This document shows positions 21,834 through 30,346 of a stretch of 37,706 nt of DNA, in pieces. Every line of letters starts with the position of its first letter. The stretch's first letter is position 1. The notes under the pieces are model-generated. The model searched no databases. It worked only from the letters and a program-made list of their open reading frames with translations, and was not told the DNA's origin. Source of the DNA: an uncultured Verrucomicrobiota bacterium (lineage in GTDB: Bacteria; Verrucomicrobiota; Verrucomicrobiae; Opitutales; Opitutaceae); assembly GCA_946482165.1 (NCBI GenBank), contig CAMLQS010000008.1, positions 1 to 37,706 on the forward strand, read 5' to 3'. The position numbers and the translations under genes were made by a program.

Positions 21834-22298
21834 ATGTCGCTCATCGCCGCCAAGCTCTCCGCCCTCGGTCTCACGCTCCCCGCCGCGCCCGTGCCCGGCG
21901 GCAGCTACGTGCCGCACCGTATCCATCGGAACACCCTCATCGTCGCCGGCGTCATCTCCAGCTTCAACGGCCGGATGACGCACGTCGGCCAGGTCGGCCG
22001 CGAGCAGACCATCGAGACCGCCCGCGAAGCCGCCCGCGTCTGCGCGCTCAACGTCCTCGCCGCCATCCAAGGCGCGCTCGGCTCCCTCGACCGGGTCGAC
22101 GCCTTCCTCTACGTCGGCGGCTACGTGAACGCGATCTCCGCCTTCCCCGACGCCCCCGCCGTGATCAACGGCGCGAGCGACTTATTCGTCGATCTTTACG
22201 GCGACGCCGGCCGCCACGCCCGCGCCGCCATCGCCGTCGCCGGCCTCCCCAAAAACGCCACCGTCGAGATCCAGGTCACCGTCGCGATCAAAGACTAG
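21834..22298 (+). CDS. RidA/YjgF family protein
   Basis: The 154-residue protein has the RidA fold marks: NTLIVAGVISSFNG, ETAREAARVCALNVLAAI, VDAFLYVGGYVN and, near the end, HARAAIAVAGLPKNATVEI with the Arg that holds the substrate carboxylate in active members. RidA proteins hydrolyse reactive enamine/imine intermediates released during breakdown of amino compounds. RidA relatives often occur in catabolic clusters. The loop around the active site differs from classical RidA, so the substrate may also differ. Confidence 0.88.
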   Translation: MSLIAAKLSALGLTLPAAPVPGGSYVPHRIHRNTLIVAGVISSFNGRMTHVGQVGREQTIETAREAARVCALNVLAAIQGALGSLDRVDAFLYVGGYVNAISAFPDAPAVINGASDLFVDLYGDAGRHARAAIAVAGLPKNATVEIQVTVAIKD

Positions 22299-22299
22299 G

Positions 22300-22401
22300 T
22301 TTAACCACGGAGACCACGGAAAAGCCACGGAACGCAAACCGTCGGCTGCGACTTCTTTTGCTTTCCTCCTCTCCGTGTCCTCCGTGCTCTCCGTGGTTAA
22401 A
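22300..22401. repeat. 102-bp intergenic palindrome of the CCACGGAG family
   Basis: TTTAACCACGGAG (22300-22312) pairs perfectly with CTCCGTGGTTAAA (22389-22401). Inner units CCACGGAA/CTCCGTG extend the hairpin. It ends 12 bases before the amidase start. Confidence 0.8.
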
Positions 22402-22413
22402 AATTCCGAGCCC

Positions 22414-23727
22414 ATGACCTTCGCCGACTGGCAATCCCTCGCACCCGAAGCCGCCGCCCGCCTCGTTCACCAACGCGTCGGCGCCCTTCCTCCCGCGCAA
22501 CAACGCGCCGCCCTCGCTTGGCTCGCCCCCGAGGCCCGCCTCGCCGCAGAACTCTCCACCGCGCCCGCCTCCTCCCCCCTCCGCGGCCTCCCCTTCGCCG
22601 CCAAGGACCTCTTCGACGCCGCCGGCCTGCCCACCTTCGCCGGCTCGAACTTCCTTCCCGAAGTCCGCGAGGGCCACATCCCCTCTCCCGATTTTTCCGT
22701 CCCCGTGTCCCCCGCCGACGGCGCCTTCATCCGCGACGTCCGCTCCGCCGGCGCCGCCCTCTCCGCCAAGGCGCACATGCACGAGTTCGCCTACGGCATC
22801 ACCGGCGAAAATCCGCACTACGGCGATTGCGAGGTCCCCGGACACCCCGGCCGCACCACCGGCGGCTCCTCCTCCGGCTCCGCTCTCCTCGTGAAAGCCG
22901 GCGTCGTCCCCTTCGCGCTCGGCACCGACACCGGCGGAAGCATCCGCGTGCCCGCCGCCTTCTGCGGTCTCTACGGTTTCCGCATGACGCCCCGCCACCC
23001 GTGGATCTCCGATGGCGTCCTGCTCGCCGAATCGCTCGACACCCCCGGCTTCTTCACGACCAACGCCTCCGACCTGCGCGCACTCCTCGACGCGATGGTG
23101 CCGGAAGCGCCCCCGTCCGACTTTCAGGTTTCAGGTCTCCGCTCTCAAGTTTCCGAGCCACGCGGCGCGTGGCTCGCCCTCCCCGGCCTCGACCCCGCCG
23201 TCGAAACCGCCTTCCGCGCCGCCGCCTCGCGCCTCGCCGAGCCCCTCCCCGCCTCGACCGCGGCCGAGTTGCTCCCCCTCTTCGCCCCCGCCGCCGAACT
23301 CTACGCCCTCCTCGGCGGCGCGGAGACCTGGCGCATCCACGCTCCGTTCTACGACCGCTACCGCGACCGCTACGACCCCAACGTCCGCGCGCGCATCGAC
23401 CGCGCGCGGACCTTGCAACCCGCCGACCTCGTTCGCGCCCAGGCCAACCGCGACGCCATCACCGCCGCGTGGGCGTCCTTGTTCCGCGAATACGACTATC
23501 TCGTCCTCCCCGCCTCGCCCCGCCCGGCGATCACGAAAGCCGAATGCACCGTCGAGATGCGCTCTCGCATCCTGAGCCTCACCGTCCCCGCCAGCATGGG
23601 CAGTCTCCCCGTCCTCGCCCTGCCCGTCCCGCTTCCCGACACCGGCGGCCTCGCCACCGGCCTTCAGATCGTGGTCCCCACGATCCACAGCCCCGCCATC
23701 CGCCACGCGTTGGCGCTGCACGGCTGA
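22414..23727 (+). CDS. Amidase-signature enzyme
   Basis: The 437-residue enzyme has the Ser-cisSer-Lys triad region: K64 in PFAAKDLFDAAG, S152/S153 in TTGGSSSGSA, and the nucleophile S176 in GTDTGGSIRVPA, followed by FCGLYGFR. It hydrolyses a C-N amide bond; substrates of the family vary widely. It closes the + strand hydrolase cluster. About residues 236-248 (DFQVSGLRSQVSE) are encoded by a copy of a dispersed DNA repeat (23121-23155), which lengthens a loop after the catalytic core. Start ATG 22414; an upstream in-frame ATG at 22375 lies inside the palindrome. Confidence 0.9.
   Translation: MTFADWQSLAPEAAARLVHQRVGALPPAQQRAALAWLAPEARLAAELSTAPASSPLRGLPFAAKDLFDAAGLPTFAGSNFLPEVREGHIPSPDFSVPVSPADGAFIRDVRSAGAALSAKAHMHEFAYGITGENPHYGDCEVPGHPGRTTGGSSSGSALLVKAGVVPFALGTDTGGSIRVPAAFCGLYGFRMTPRHPWISDGVLLAESLDTPGFFTTNASDLRALLDAMVPEAPPSDFQVSGLRSQVSEPRGAWLALPGLDPAVETAFRAAASRLAEPLPASTAAELLPLFAPAAELYALLGGAETWRIHAPFYDRYRDRYDPNVRARIDRARTLQPADLVRAQANRDAITAAWASLFREYDYLVLPASPRPAITKAECTVEMRSRILSLTVPASMGSLPVLALPVPLPDTGGLATGLQIVVPTIHSPAIRHALALHG
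23121..23155. repeat. Short dispersed repeat, copy 3, inside the amidase gene
   Basis: The stretch CTTTCAGGTTTCAGGTCTCC continues to 23155 (GCTCTCAAGTTTCCG). Other copies are intergenic (18257-18290, 19141-19160, 37178-37199). Here it keeps the amidase frame open and is translated. Confidence 0.65.
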
Positions 23728-23730
23728 GGC

Positions 23731-24120
23731 TCAGCGCTCCGGAGACAGCCACTTGTCCCGGCCTTCCTGCTGGCGAAGCGCGATCGCCCTGAGCTCTTTC
23801 GCAACCAACAAGTCCTTGTCCCTCGCCAAGGCTTCTTTCCCCGCGATGAGGTCGCCGATGGACATAACCCGCACGACCCGTCCGCCCAACATCACCTCCC
23901 GTGCGTTCGCCCTCAAACGCGCGAAATCGCCCACCCCGAAAACTTCGGACAGAATATCCAAAACTCCCAGACGCGTGCGGAGGTAGATGTTTTTCAGATC
24001 CATTCCTGGAGGTGGTGTTTCCAAAAACGAGAGCTTCTGCGCCGTCATGCGATGACGCGGGTCCAAGTCCTTCAGCAGTCGCCTCAAGCGACCGATATTC
24101 TCGGTCGAACTCGCCCGCAT
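23731..24120 (-). pseudogene. Truncated nucleotidyltransferase-like remnant
   Basis: From ATG 24120 the frame encodes 129 residues: TENIGRLRRLLKDLDPRHRM, then LRTRLGVLDILSEVFGVGDF and VRVMSIGDLIAGKEALARDKDLLVAKEL. This matches the second half of small nucleotidyltransferase-like proteins (MNT/DUF6036 type), whose first half should have a GG...D-x-D active site. That half is missing: upstream in this frame lies the end of the neighbouring gene, without the motif. I therefore read it as a 5'-truncated remnant, possibly of a toxin-antitoxin pair. The frame itself is open up to 24285. Confidence 0.55.
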
Positions 24121-24143
24121 CTCGGCAAGACCGCCGCGCACCC

Positions 24144-24860
24144 TCACCCGCGAGGCGCTTTTGCCCGCTTCGTCTTGGCCATCTCCTCGCGAACGAGCCT
24201 TCGGTTCTGGTCCCGATTCGCCGCCACCGACCGCACCACGCCCTTCCACGTTCTCCTTAATTTGGTCTGCGCCGGGTCCGCCCAACGAGCGAAACCGCCC
24301 GCGACCATGGCCTCCGCCCGTCCCATCTCCATCCGCTCCAGATGCTCTAGCTCCGCCCCGTCCCGAAAGAGAACAGGCGTCTTCCCCGAAAGGTCGAGCC
24401 GTGCCTCATGACGCGCCAGCACCTCGGCCAAGGGCGCGTTGTAACACGTCTCCTTTGCGACCACGCCCGTGTAGTCCGGGATATGCGCGTTGTCGCAGGT
24501 CAGGATCGCGGTGCCGTCCTCGAAACGCGTGCTCGCCTCCACTTTTTTCATTTCCATGCCGCCGAATCTTCCGGAGATCAGCGCGACCACCGTCCGCCTG
24601 TCGTCCGCTCGTCGATACAAGAGCATCGGGCCCTTCACCACGCTGGAATGCCGCGCAGTGAAATAGGCGCCGCACCGCGCCAATCCCGCCGCCTGCGCCT
24701 CGGCGATTTTCTTATCCAGGTATTCGGACTGCCATCCCGCGGCATCCAGCTCGCGGGGTTCGAGATCGCCCCGAATGTGTTCCTTCTCGAAAAGCGCCAC
24801 CGCGTAAGGGATGAGTTTTATCAGGAGCCAAAGACCACCGGCGATGTAGAGGTAGATCAT
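24144..24860 (-). CDS. Membrane-anchored protein of unknown function
   Basis: The 238-residue protein starts at ATG 24860 with a membrane helix (MIYLYIAGGLWLLIKLIPYA), followed by a soluble part with HIRGDLEPRELDAAGW, AILTCDNAHIPDYTGVV and a very basic C-terminus. I recognise no family. It follows the RDD gene of the MoxR operon by 50 bases on the same strand, so it may be the operon's last member. A longer frame to 24980 overlaps the RDD gene and is not used. Confidence 0.65.
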   Translation of the reverse strand: MIYLYIAGGLWLLIKLIPYAVALFEKEHIRGDLEPRELDAAGWQSEYLDKKIAEAQAAGLARCGAYFTARHSSVVKGPMLLYRRADDRRTVVALISGRFGGMEMKKVEASTRFEDGTAILTCDNAHIPDYTGVVAKETCYNAPLAEVLARHEARLDLSGKTPVLFRDGAELEHLERMEMGRAEAMVAGGFARWADPAQTKLRRTWKGVVRSVAANRDQNRRLVREEMAKTKRAKAPRG

Positions 24861-24909
24861 GTTTCGATGGTGAAAAATCGTCGCGGGCTTCTTCCCTTTG
24901 GCCGGCCCC

Positions 24910-25674
24910 TCACGCCCTCTCCCGATACAGCACGTCCACCACGTTGCGCAGTTGCTGCTCGTCGGTGAGGCCGTCGACAAGATCGTCCGGCACGCGGCCG
25001 ACCTCGCGGAAATGCGCGGCGAGCTCGGCGTAAAGCGCGAGCCGCGCCGTCGGCTCGATTTGCTCGCGCCGGGCCAGCGCCTGCCAGGCCGCCCGCGCCT
25101 CCTCCGGGCTCGTCTCGCGCCGCAGTCGCGCCACCAAAGCCGCCTGCCCGCGGAGGCTGTTGTAGCGCTGCGCGCCGATCTCCGTCGCCTCCGGTATCCA
25201 CTCCAGAGGCTCGTGCACGACGAGAGTCCCGGCGACGAGATCGCCTAGGCGTTGCCCGCGCGAGTTCAGCAAAGCCGCCACTCCGCCCACCGCGTAGGCG
25301 ACGGGCAACGCGTCGATGAAACGGAGCAGATTTCGCAAAAGGCACTGCGTGAAAGTCAGCCGCAGACCTCGGGCGTCCACCACCCGAAGACGCAGCAGAC
25401 GCTTGCCCAGGGTCTGCCCGCGCCACGCCCACTCGGCGTAAATATCGTAGCCGCGGGACAGCACGAAAAACATCACGATCATGAGCCCCTGGCCCGCGTC
25501 CAAACTCACGAGGTTCAGCAGCGACAACAGCAGTCCCACCACGCTCCACGCCGTCAGGACCACCGCCCAATCGATCATGAGCGCGCCCGCGCGCAGCACC
25601 GGACTTGCCAGACGAAAGGCAAACTCCACGCCCTCGGGAGTTGTCACCCGATACTGGCCGAATCGCGCGCTCAT
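24910..25674 (-). CDS. RDD-family membrane protein
   Basis: The 254-residue protein has the RDD domain: membrane helices around residues 25-80 and 115-135, with RAGALMIDWAVVL, EWAWRGQTLGKRLLRLRV and RGQRLGDLVAGTLVV. The soluble C-terminus holds helical charged segments. Its role is unproven; RDD proteins often travel with MoxR/DUF58/SpoIIM genes. ATG 25674 follows a GGGGGAG ribosome site, and the start overlaps the SpoIIM stop by 4 bp. Confidence 0.88.
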   Translation of the reverse strand: MSARFGQYRVTTPEGVEFAFRLASPVLRAGALMIDWAVVLTAWSVVGLLLSLLNLVSLDAGQGLMIVMFFVLSRGYDIYAEWAWRGQTLGKRLLRLRVVDARGLRLTFTQCLLRNLLRFIDALPVAYAVGGVAALLNSRGQRLGDLVAGTLVVHEPLEWIPEATEIGAQRYNSLRGQAALVARLRRETSPEEARAAWQALARREQIEPTARLALYAELAAHFREVGRVPDDLVDGLTDEQQLRNVVDVLYRERA

Positions 25675-26699
25675 CGCGACTCCCCCTTCCCCGCGCCCTT
25701 CTCCGCCGCCGCGCCCGAGCGCGCCAGCCACCACACGAGCGCCGTGAGCTGCGCGACACCGAACGCGATCTTCGCCGCATACGGCACCGCCGGTTCGTGA
25801 TGTTGCGACAAAAACGATTCGATGACGCCCGCCCACACGAGCAGCATGGCCGCGCCGCCGCAGAGCGTCGCCACGTCGCCCCCGACCGCGCGCAGCCGCG
25901 CCGACAACGGCTTTCGCTCACGCCGGCCGACCAGCGCGCCCGCCAGCACAAAGCCCGCCTGGCCCCCCAGCAGCATCGCGGGGATCTCCACCGAGCCGTG
26001 CGGCAGCAACCAGCCCGCGAGAAACACGGACTGCCCCGCGGCGATGTAATCGAGCGCCACCGCGCCGAGGATGACGCCGTTGTAGAACATGACCACCAGC
26101 GTGCCCGCCCCCCAGGTCAGCCCGAGCGCCATCGCGGTCAAAGTCACCCGCGTGTTATGCACCATCAGCGATCCGGCAAAGGTCGCCCGCGCGTTTTCCC
26201 CGTGGTCTTCGCCTTCGCGCGCCCGCCGCTCCTCGTCGGCCACGCGCTCCGCCGGGTCCCCGCGCAAGTGGGAAAAAGGCATGATCACCTCCTTCGCCTC
26301 CGGATCGAATGCCATCGCCGCCGCTCCGAACCCCGCGCCGCCCAGCATCAGCGCCAACGCAAACCAGAAGGCGCCCACCCGTCTCCGGAACGCCTGCGGA
26401 AACCCGCGCGAAACCCAGAGCCAAGGCCGCAACCGAACGCGCGCCGCGCGCTCGCCGTGAATCTCCGCGTAGCCCCGCGCCACCAGGCCCTCGAGGTAGG
26501 TCCGGGCGCCCGGGTCGGCCGCGTAGGTCCGCAGTCTCGCCAGATCGGCGCACGCCCGCTGGTAAAGCCCCTCCAGCTCGCGCGCTTCGTCCATATGCAT
26601 CCGCCGCCAGGGATCGTCGGCGAGCTTGCGCAGCATCGCGTCGAGTCGCTCCCAGCGCGGCCGCTCCGCGGCGATGAAGTGGTCGAGGTTGACGATCAT
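25671..26699 (-). CDS. Stage II sporulation protein M (SpoIIM) family membrane protein
   Basis: The 342-residue protein has an N-terminal soluble part (RWERLDAMLRKLADD, LYQRACADLARLR) and several membrane helices (FWFALALMLGGAGFG, LGLTWGAGTLVVMFYNG, AGWLLPHGSVEIPAMLLGG). The LLPHGSVEIPA motif is characteristic of the SpoIIM/DUF95 family. In non-sporulating bacteria it belongs to the MoxR operon type and is thought to act at the cell envelope. It overlaps genes on both sides by 4 bp. Confidence 0.9.
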   Translation of the reverse strand: MIVNLDHFIAAERPRWERLDAMLRKLADDPWRRMHMDEARELEGLYQRACADLARLRTYAADPGARTYLEGLVARGYAEIHGERAARVRLRPWLWVSRGFPQAFRRRVGAFWFALALMLGGAGFGAAAMAFDPEAKEVIMPFSHLRGDPAERVADEERRAREGEDHGENARATFAGSLMVHNTRVTLTAMALGLTWGAGTLVVMFYNGVILGAVALDYIAAGQSVFLAGWLLPHGSVEIPAMLLGGQAGFVLAGALVGRRERKPLSARLRAVGGDVATLCGGAAMLLVWAGVIESFLSQHHEPAVPYAAKIAFGVAQLTALVWWLARSGAAAEKGAGKGESR

Positions 26700-28090
26700 A
26701 GGGCCTGCCTCTGCTTCACGCGCAGATATTGGGTGAGAAGCTCCGCGGCGAAGGTCTCGTCGCGCAGCAGCCGCACCGCCACGCCCTGCGGCCTAAGCCG
26801 CGTCGCGAGACGGGTCGCCTCCGTCCAGCGCAGGTGCCCCGCCAGCCGGCGATAGACCTCCTCCGTCGAGTCCGGCTCCGCGCCGGTGAATAGCGGCGCC
26901 ACCTCCGGCGGGCAAAGCTGGTTCACATGCACGAGATGCTGGCGCGCGAGCAACGGGAGATGCTTGGAAAAATCCTCCGCCAGCACCGAGTCGCTCAGAT
27001 CGGTGAGAATAAACACCAGCGCGCGCCGCCGCAGGCGCTGACGCAAGGCCCGCACCACCTCGGCCGCGTCCGGACTCGCCTCCCCCGGCTGGAGCGCGTG
27101 CACGGCGTCGCGGCAAGCCCCGTAGTGCCCGGCGCCGCCGCCCGCGGGCAGAAAGAGCCGCACCCGGTCGTCGAACGCCACCAGTCCGAAACGGTCGCCC
27201 TGCCGCTGCGCCGCGAGCAGAAGCATCATCGCTGCCGTGATCGACCGCTCGAGCGCCGTCACTTCCCGGCCGTCGCGCAGCAACGTGCGCGCGCTGAGAC
27301 GCGAGGCGTCGATGACCACATACACCTCCTGCGTGCGCTCCACCTGGAAGACCTTGGTCACCGGCCGCCCGCGCTTCGCCGTGGCCTTCCAGTCGATTTC
27401 ATCGAAGCCGTCGCCGGGCAGGTAGTCGCGCAGTTTTTCGAAATCGCGCCCGCGGCCCACTTGGCGCCTCGCCTGCATGCCCCAGGGCCCGCGATCGAGA
27501 AAGAGCGCCGCCAGCGCCTTTCGCTCCGAAAACAAATTGGGCATCACCCGCAGCTCGGTCGCGAGCGCCTGCCGGCGCCGCAGCTCCCAAAAGCCCCAGG
27601 GGCTGCTCCGCCCGAGGCAAACGATCAGTCCGGAAAACCGTCCGCGACGCCGCGGCGTGAGCGTCCATACGTCCCGCGCGCGCGCCGCATTCTCCGGAAA
27701 CACCACGTCGCGCTCCGCGTCCCCGACCTCCATCGCCGCAGGCGCGGCCAGCGCCACGCGCATGCGTCCCTCGCGCCCGTCCAGGCCCTCGAAAATCAGC
27801 GGCAGGTGGCTCGGCCGGTCCTTGGTCACACGGAGCAAATCAGGCGCCTGCGCGCGCGGCCAGTCGCCCCGCGAAAGCCCGCGCGCGAGATCGAGCAGCG
27901 CAGCGGCCGCCAGGCCGCCCGCCGCCACCAGGCCGATCGCGTCCACGCCGGGCAAAACCCCCGCCACCGCCGCGAGCGCCGCCACTCCGCCGGTCCAGGC
28001 CAGCAGGCGAGCTTGCGGCGCGATCAACACGCGCGGCCGCTCGCGCCCGGCCGGCGCGGAGGAAGGAGGAGTGGGGGCGTCGGCGTTCAT
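26696..28090 (-). CDS. DUF58 domain protein
   Basis: The 464-residue protein has two N-terminal membrane helices (LLAWTGGVAALAAVAGVLPG, GLVAAGGLAAAALLDL) and the DUF58 core: GRGRDFEKLRDYLPGD, FDEIDWKATAKRG and EVYVVIDASRL, the last resembling the first strand of a von Willebrand A domain. DUF58 proteins are encoded next to MoxR ATPases and are their probable clients. Ten bases separate it from the MoxR gene; it overlaps the SpoIIM gene by 4 bp. Confidence 0.92.
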   Translation of the reverse strand: MNADAPTPPSSAPAGRERPRVLIAPQARLLAWTGGVAALAAVAGVLPGVDAIGLVAAGGLAAAALLDLARGLSRGDWPRAQAPDLLRVTKDRPSHLPLIFEGLDGREGRMRVALAAPAAMEVGDAERDVVFPENAARARDVWTLTPRRRGRFSGLIVCLGRSSPWGFWELRRRQALATELRVMPNLFSERKALAALFLDRGPWGMQARRQVGRGRDFEKLRDYLPGDGFDEIDWKATAKRGRPVTKVFQVERTQEVYVVIDASRLSARTLLRDGREVTALERSITAAMMLLLAAQRQGDRFGLVAFDDRVRLFLPAGGGAGHYGACRDAVHALQPGEASPDAAEVVRALRQRLRRRALVFILTDLSDSVLAEDFSKHLPLLARQHLVHVNQLCPPEVAPLFTGAEPDSTEEVYRRLAGHLRWTEATRLATRLRPQGVAVRLLRDETFAAELLTQYLRVKQRQAL

Positions 28091-28100
28091 CGGCGCGGTC

Positions 28101-29066
28101 TCAACGCGGCACCGCCACCTGATCCAGGATGCGGGCCAGCACTTCCTCGACGGTCACGCCTTCGATCTCGAACTCGGGGCGCAACACAAGCCGGTGGCCG
28201 AGCACGGCCGCGGCCAGGCCGCGGACGTCGTCCGGCGTGACGAAATCGCGCCCGGCCACCGCGGCCCGCGCGCGCGCCCCGAGGAGGAGCGCCTGCGTGG
28301 CGCGCGGTCCGGCCCCCACCAGCACGCTTTCGTGTCCGCGCGTGGCGCGCACCAGATCGACGGCGTAGGCCGCGAGTTCGTCGCGAAGCAGCACCTGGCC
28401 GAGCGTGGCGCGCAGGCGCGCGAGTTCGCCCGGGCCGAGCACGGCCTTCACCGCGCCGTCGGCGAGGCGTTTCTCCGGGCTCTCGCCGGAGAGGATGCGA
28501 CGCGCCAGCTCCAGCTCCTCGTCGCGCGCGGGCGGCTCCATGCGGATCTTCACCATGAAGCGGTCCTTCTGCGCCTCGGGCAGCGGATAGGTGCCCTCGG
28601 AGTCGGCGGGATTCTGCGTAGCGAAAACCGTGAAGTTGTCGTCGAGCGCGTGCGTCTCGCGGTCGATGGTGACGACGCGTTCCTGCATCGCCTGGAGCAG
28701 CGCCGCCTGCGTCTTGGCGGGCGCGCGGTTGATTTCGTCAGCGAGCAGGAAGCTCGTGAAAACCGGTCCGCGCACCAGCGTGAAGCTGTTGTTCTGAAGG
28801 TTGAATACGTTCGTGCCGGTGATGTCGGCCGGCATGAGGTCGGGCGTGAACTGCACGCGGCCCGAGGGCACGCCGAGCACGTGGCCGAGCGTGCGGACGA
28901 GCAGGGTCTTGGCCACGCCGGGCACGCCCTCGATGAGCGCGTGCTGACGGGTGAGCAGGGTGATGAGCGTCAGCTCGACGACGGCGTCCTGCCCGATGAT
29001 GACCTTGGCGATCTCGGCGCGGGCGGCGGCGAGAGTCTCGGTGGCGGTGGAGAATTCCGGATTCAT
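28101..29066 (-). CDS. MoxR-family AAA+ ATPase
   Basis: The 321-residue ATPase has Walker A EGVPGVAKT (46-54), Walker B FLLADEINRAPAKTQ (from 106), sensor 1 VFATQNPADSEGTYPL and the MoxR-specific ending region with RATRGHESVLVGAGPRA and AVLGHRLVLRPEFE. MoxR ATPases act as chaperones that mature or switch vWA-type partners, here probably the DUF58 protein. It overlaps the DUF4350 gene by 4 bp. Confidence 0.95.
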   Translation of the reverse strand: MNPEFSTATETLAAARAEIAKVIIGQDAVVELTLITLLTRQHALIEGVPGVAKTLLVRTLGHVLGVPSGRVQFTPDLMPADITGTNVFNLQNNSFTLVRGPVFTSFLLADEINRAPAKTQAALLQAMQERVVTIDRETHALDDNFTVFATQNPADSEGTYPLPEAQKDRFMVKIRMEPPARDEELELARRILSGESPEKRLADGAVKAVLGPGELARLRATLGQVLLRDELAAYAVDLVRATRGHESVLVGAGPRATQALLLGARARAAVAGRDFVTPDDVRGLAAAVLGHRLVLRPEFEIEGVTVEEVLARILDQVAVPR

Positions 29067-30346
29067 GAAAGGTGTTTTTTGGAAAGGGCGCGCGTTGCGG
29101 CGCGGTGCGCGCCGACGGGGTCCGCCGCGGTGGCCGCGGGGACGTTATCCAAGCGCCGGCGGTCCGAGGCGCCGGCCGTGGCGCGCCAGGCTTCCAGGCA
29201 GGCCTCGTGCAGCTTTTCCGGCGGCACCGCACGGCGCAGCAGGGCTTCGAGCCCGGCGGTCGGAGCGATCGTCAGGCGCAGCTCCGCGTCTTCCGGGGGC
29301 ACCGGGGCCAGGGAGCTCGCCCGGCGCCACATCCAAAGCCCCGCCAGCAAAAGAAGCATCAGGGCCGCGCCGCCCAGCCCGTAGCGGCGCGCCAGCACGG
29401 CCACGCCGCTCTCCGTTTCCACGCCGAGATGCGATTCCACGAACACGATGCGGCGCGCGTCGCCCAGCAGGCCCGCGAGCAAGGCCGTGGCCCGCTCGCG
29501 TTGCGCGGCCTCGTTGCTCAAAGGGAAACTGTCGGCGAACAAGGTCACCCGCCCCGCTCCTCGCGCGCGGCTCATCATCACGATGTCGCCGCCGCGTTGA
29601 TACTGCGCGCTCCAGCCATCCTCCGCGCGAGGCAGGAAAAACAAATCCGACCGCCAGCTCGCAAGCGCCTCCGGCCACTTGTCGGGGGCTCCCGCGGCGC
29701 GCAGGGCGTCGGGCTCCTCGTCGCGGGTCAGCAACTCGCGGCGCGCCAGCCGGAATCCCCAGCGGCGCTCGTGCTCGGAAGCGTGGCGCGGAGGCGGGTC
29801 GCTGCGGATCGCGCGCGATCCGTCCGCGTCGTCGGACTCCGGCGCGTCCTTTTTCTTATCGGACTTTTTGGACGGCTTGGCCTTCCCGACCGCCTTTTCC
29901 TTTTCGGCGTCTTTCTCCACGTCCTCGGTCTCGTCCTTGGGCAAGGCCCACGGAGCCTCGCGCACCTCTCGCGCCACCACGGCGTCGCCCGGCCCGCTGT
30001 ATTCGGCGCGCCAGGCGACGACCACCGAGGCCCCCGCGATCGCCGCGCGATCAAGCGCGGTCCAATACTCCTCATCGAGCTCGCGACGAACGCCGGCCAC
30101 CAAGATCAAGTCGCCCGCACCGCCCACGAGACGCGCGGCCGGGCGCGTCCAGCGCTCGACGCGCCGGCCGGGTAGCAACCGGGCGGCGTCGTGCAAGGCG
30201 CGGGCGCCGAGCGGGTCCGCGCGCAGCGTGGAGTATTCGGGAAACAAATCGCCGCGCGCGACGCGCAGACGATACACCGAGCCGACGCCCCAGAGCAGGA
30301 GCAGCGCGAGCGCGAAGACCAAGACGAGGGGACCGCGGCGCTTCAT
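29063..30346 (-). CDS. DUF4350-type membrane protein
   Basis: The 427-residue protein starts at ATG 30346 with a membrane helix (GPLVLVFALALLLLWGVGSV). Then comes the DUF4350-like outer part (STLRADPLGARALHDAARLL, VTLFADSFPLSNEAAQ), a Lys/Asp/Glu-rich insert (about 150-185), and a second membrane helix (LGGAALMLLLLAGLWMWRR) before a soluble tail. In this operon type DUF4350 proteins accompany MoxR and DUF4129. The function is unproven. It overlaps both neighbours by 4 bp. A longer upstream frame runs antisense-like through the next gene and is rejected. Confidence 0.82.
   Translation of the reverse strand: MKRRGPLVLVFALALLLLWGVGSVYRLRVARGDLFPEYSTLRADPLGARALHDAARLLPGRRVERWTRPAARLVGGAGDLILVAGVRRELDEEYWTALDRAAIAGASVVVAWRAEYSGPGDAVVAREVREAPWALPKDETEDVEKDAEKEKAVGKAKPSKKSDKKKDAPESDDADGSRAIRSDPPPRHASEHERRWGFRLARRELLTRDEEPDALRAAGAPDKWPEALASWRSDLFFLPRAEDGWSAQYQRGGDIVMMSRARGAGRVTLFADSFPLSNEAAQRERATALLAGLLGDARRIVFVESHLGVETESGVAVLARRYGLGGAALMLLLLAGLWMWRRASSLAPVPPEDAELRLTIAPTAGLEALLRRAVPPEKLHEACLEAWRATAGASDRRRLDNVPAATAADPVGAHRAATRALSKKHLS

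Noticed and set aside
17351..23727. Rut pyrimidine or allantoin degradation operon
   Set aside because: A RidA protein and amidases are present, but RutA/RutB/RutD or allantoinase/ureidoglycolate genes are not seen.
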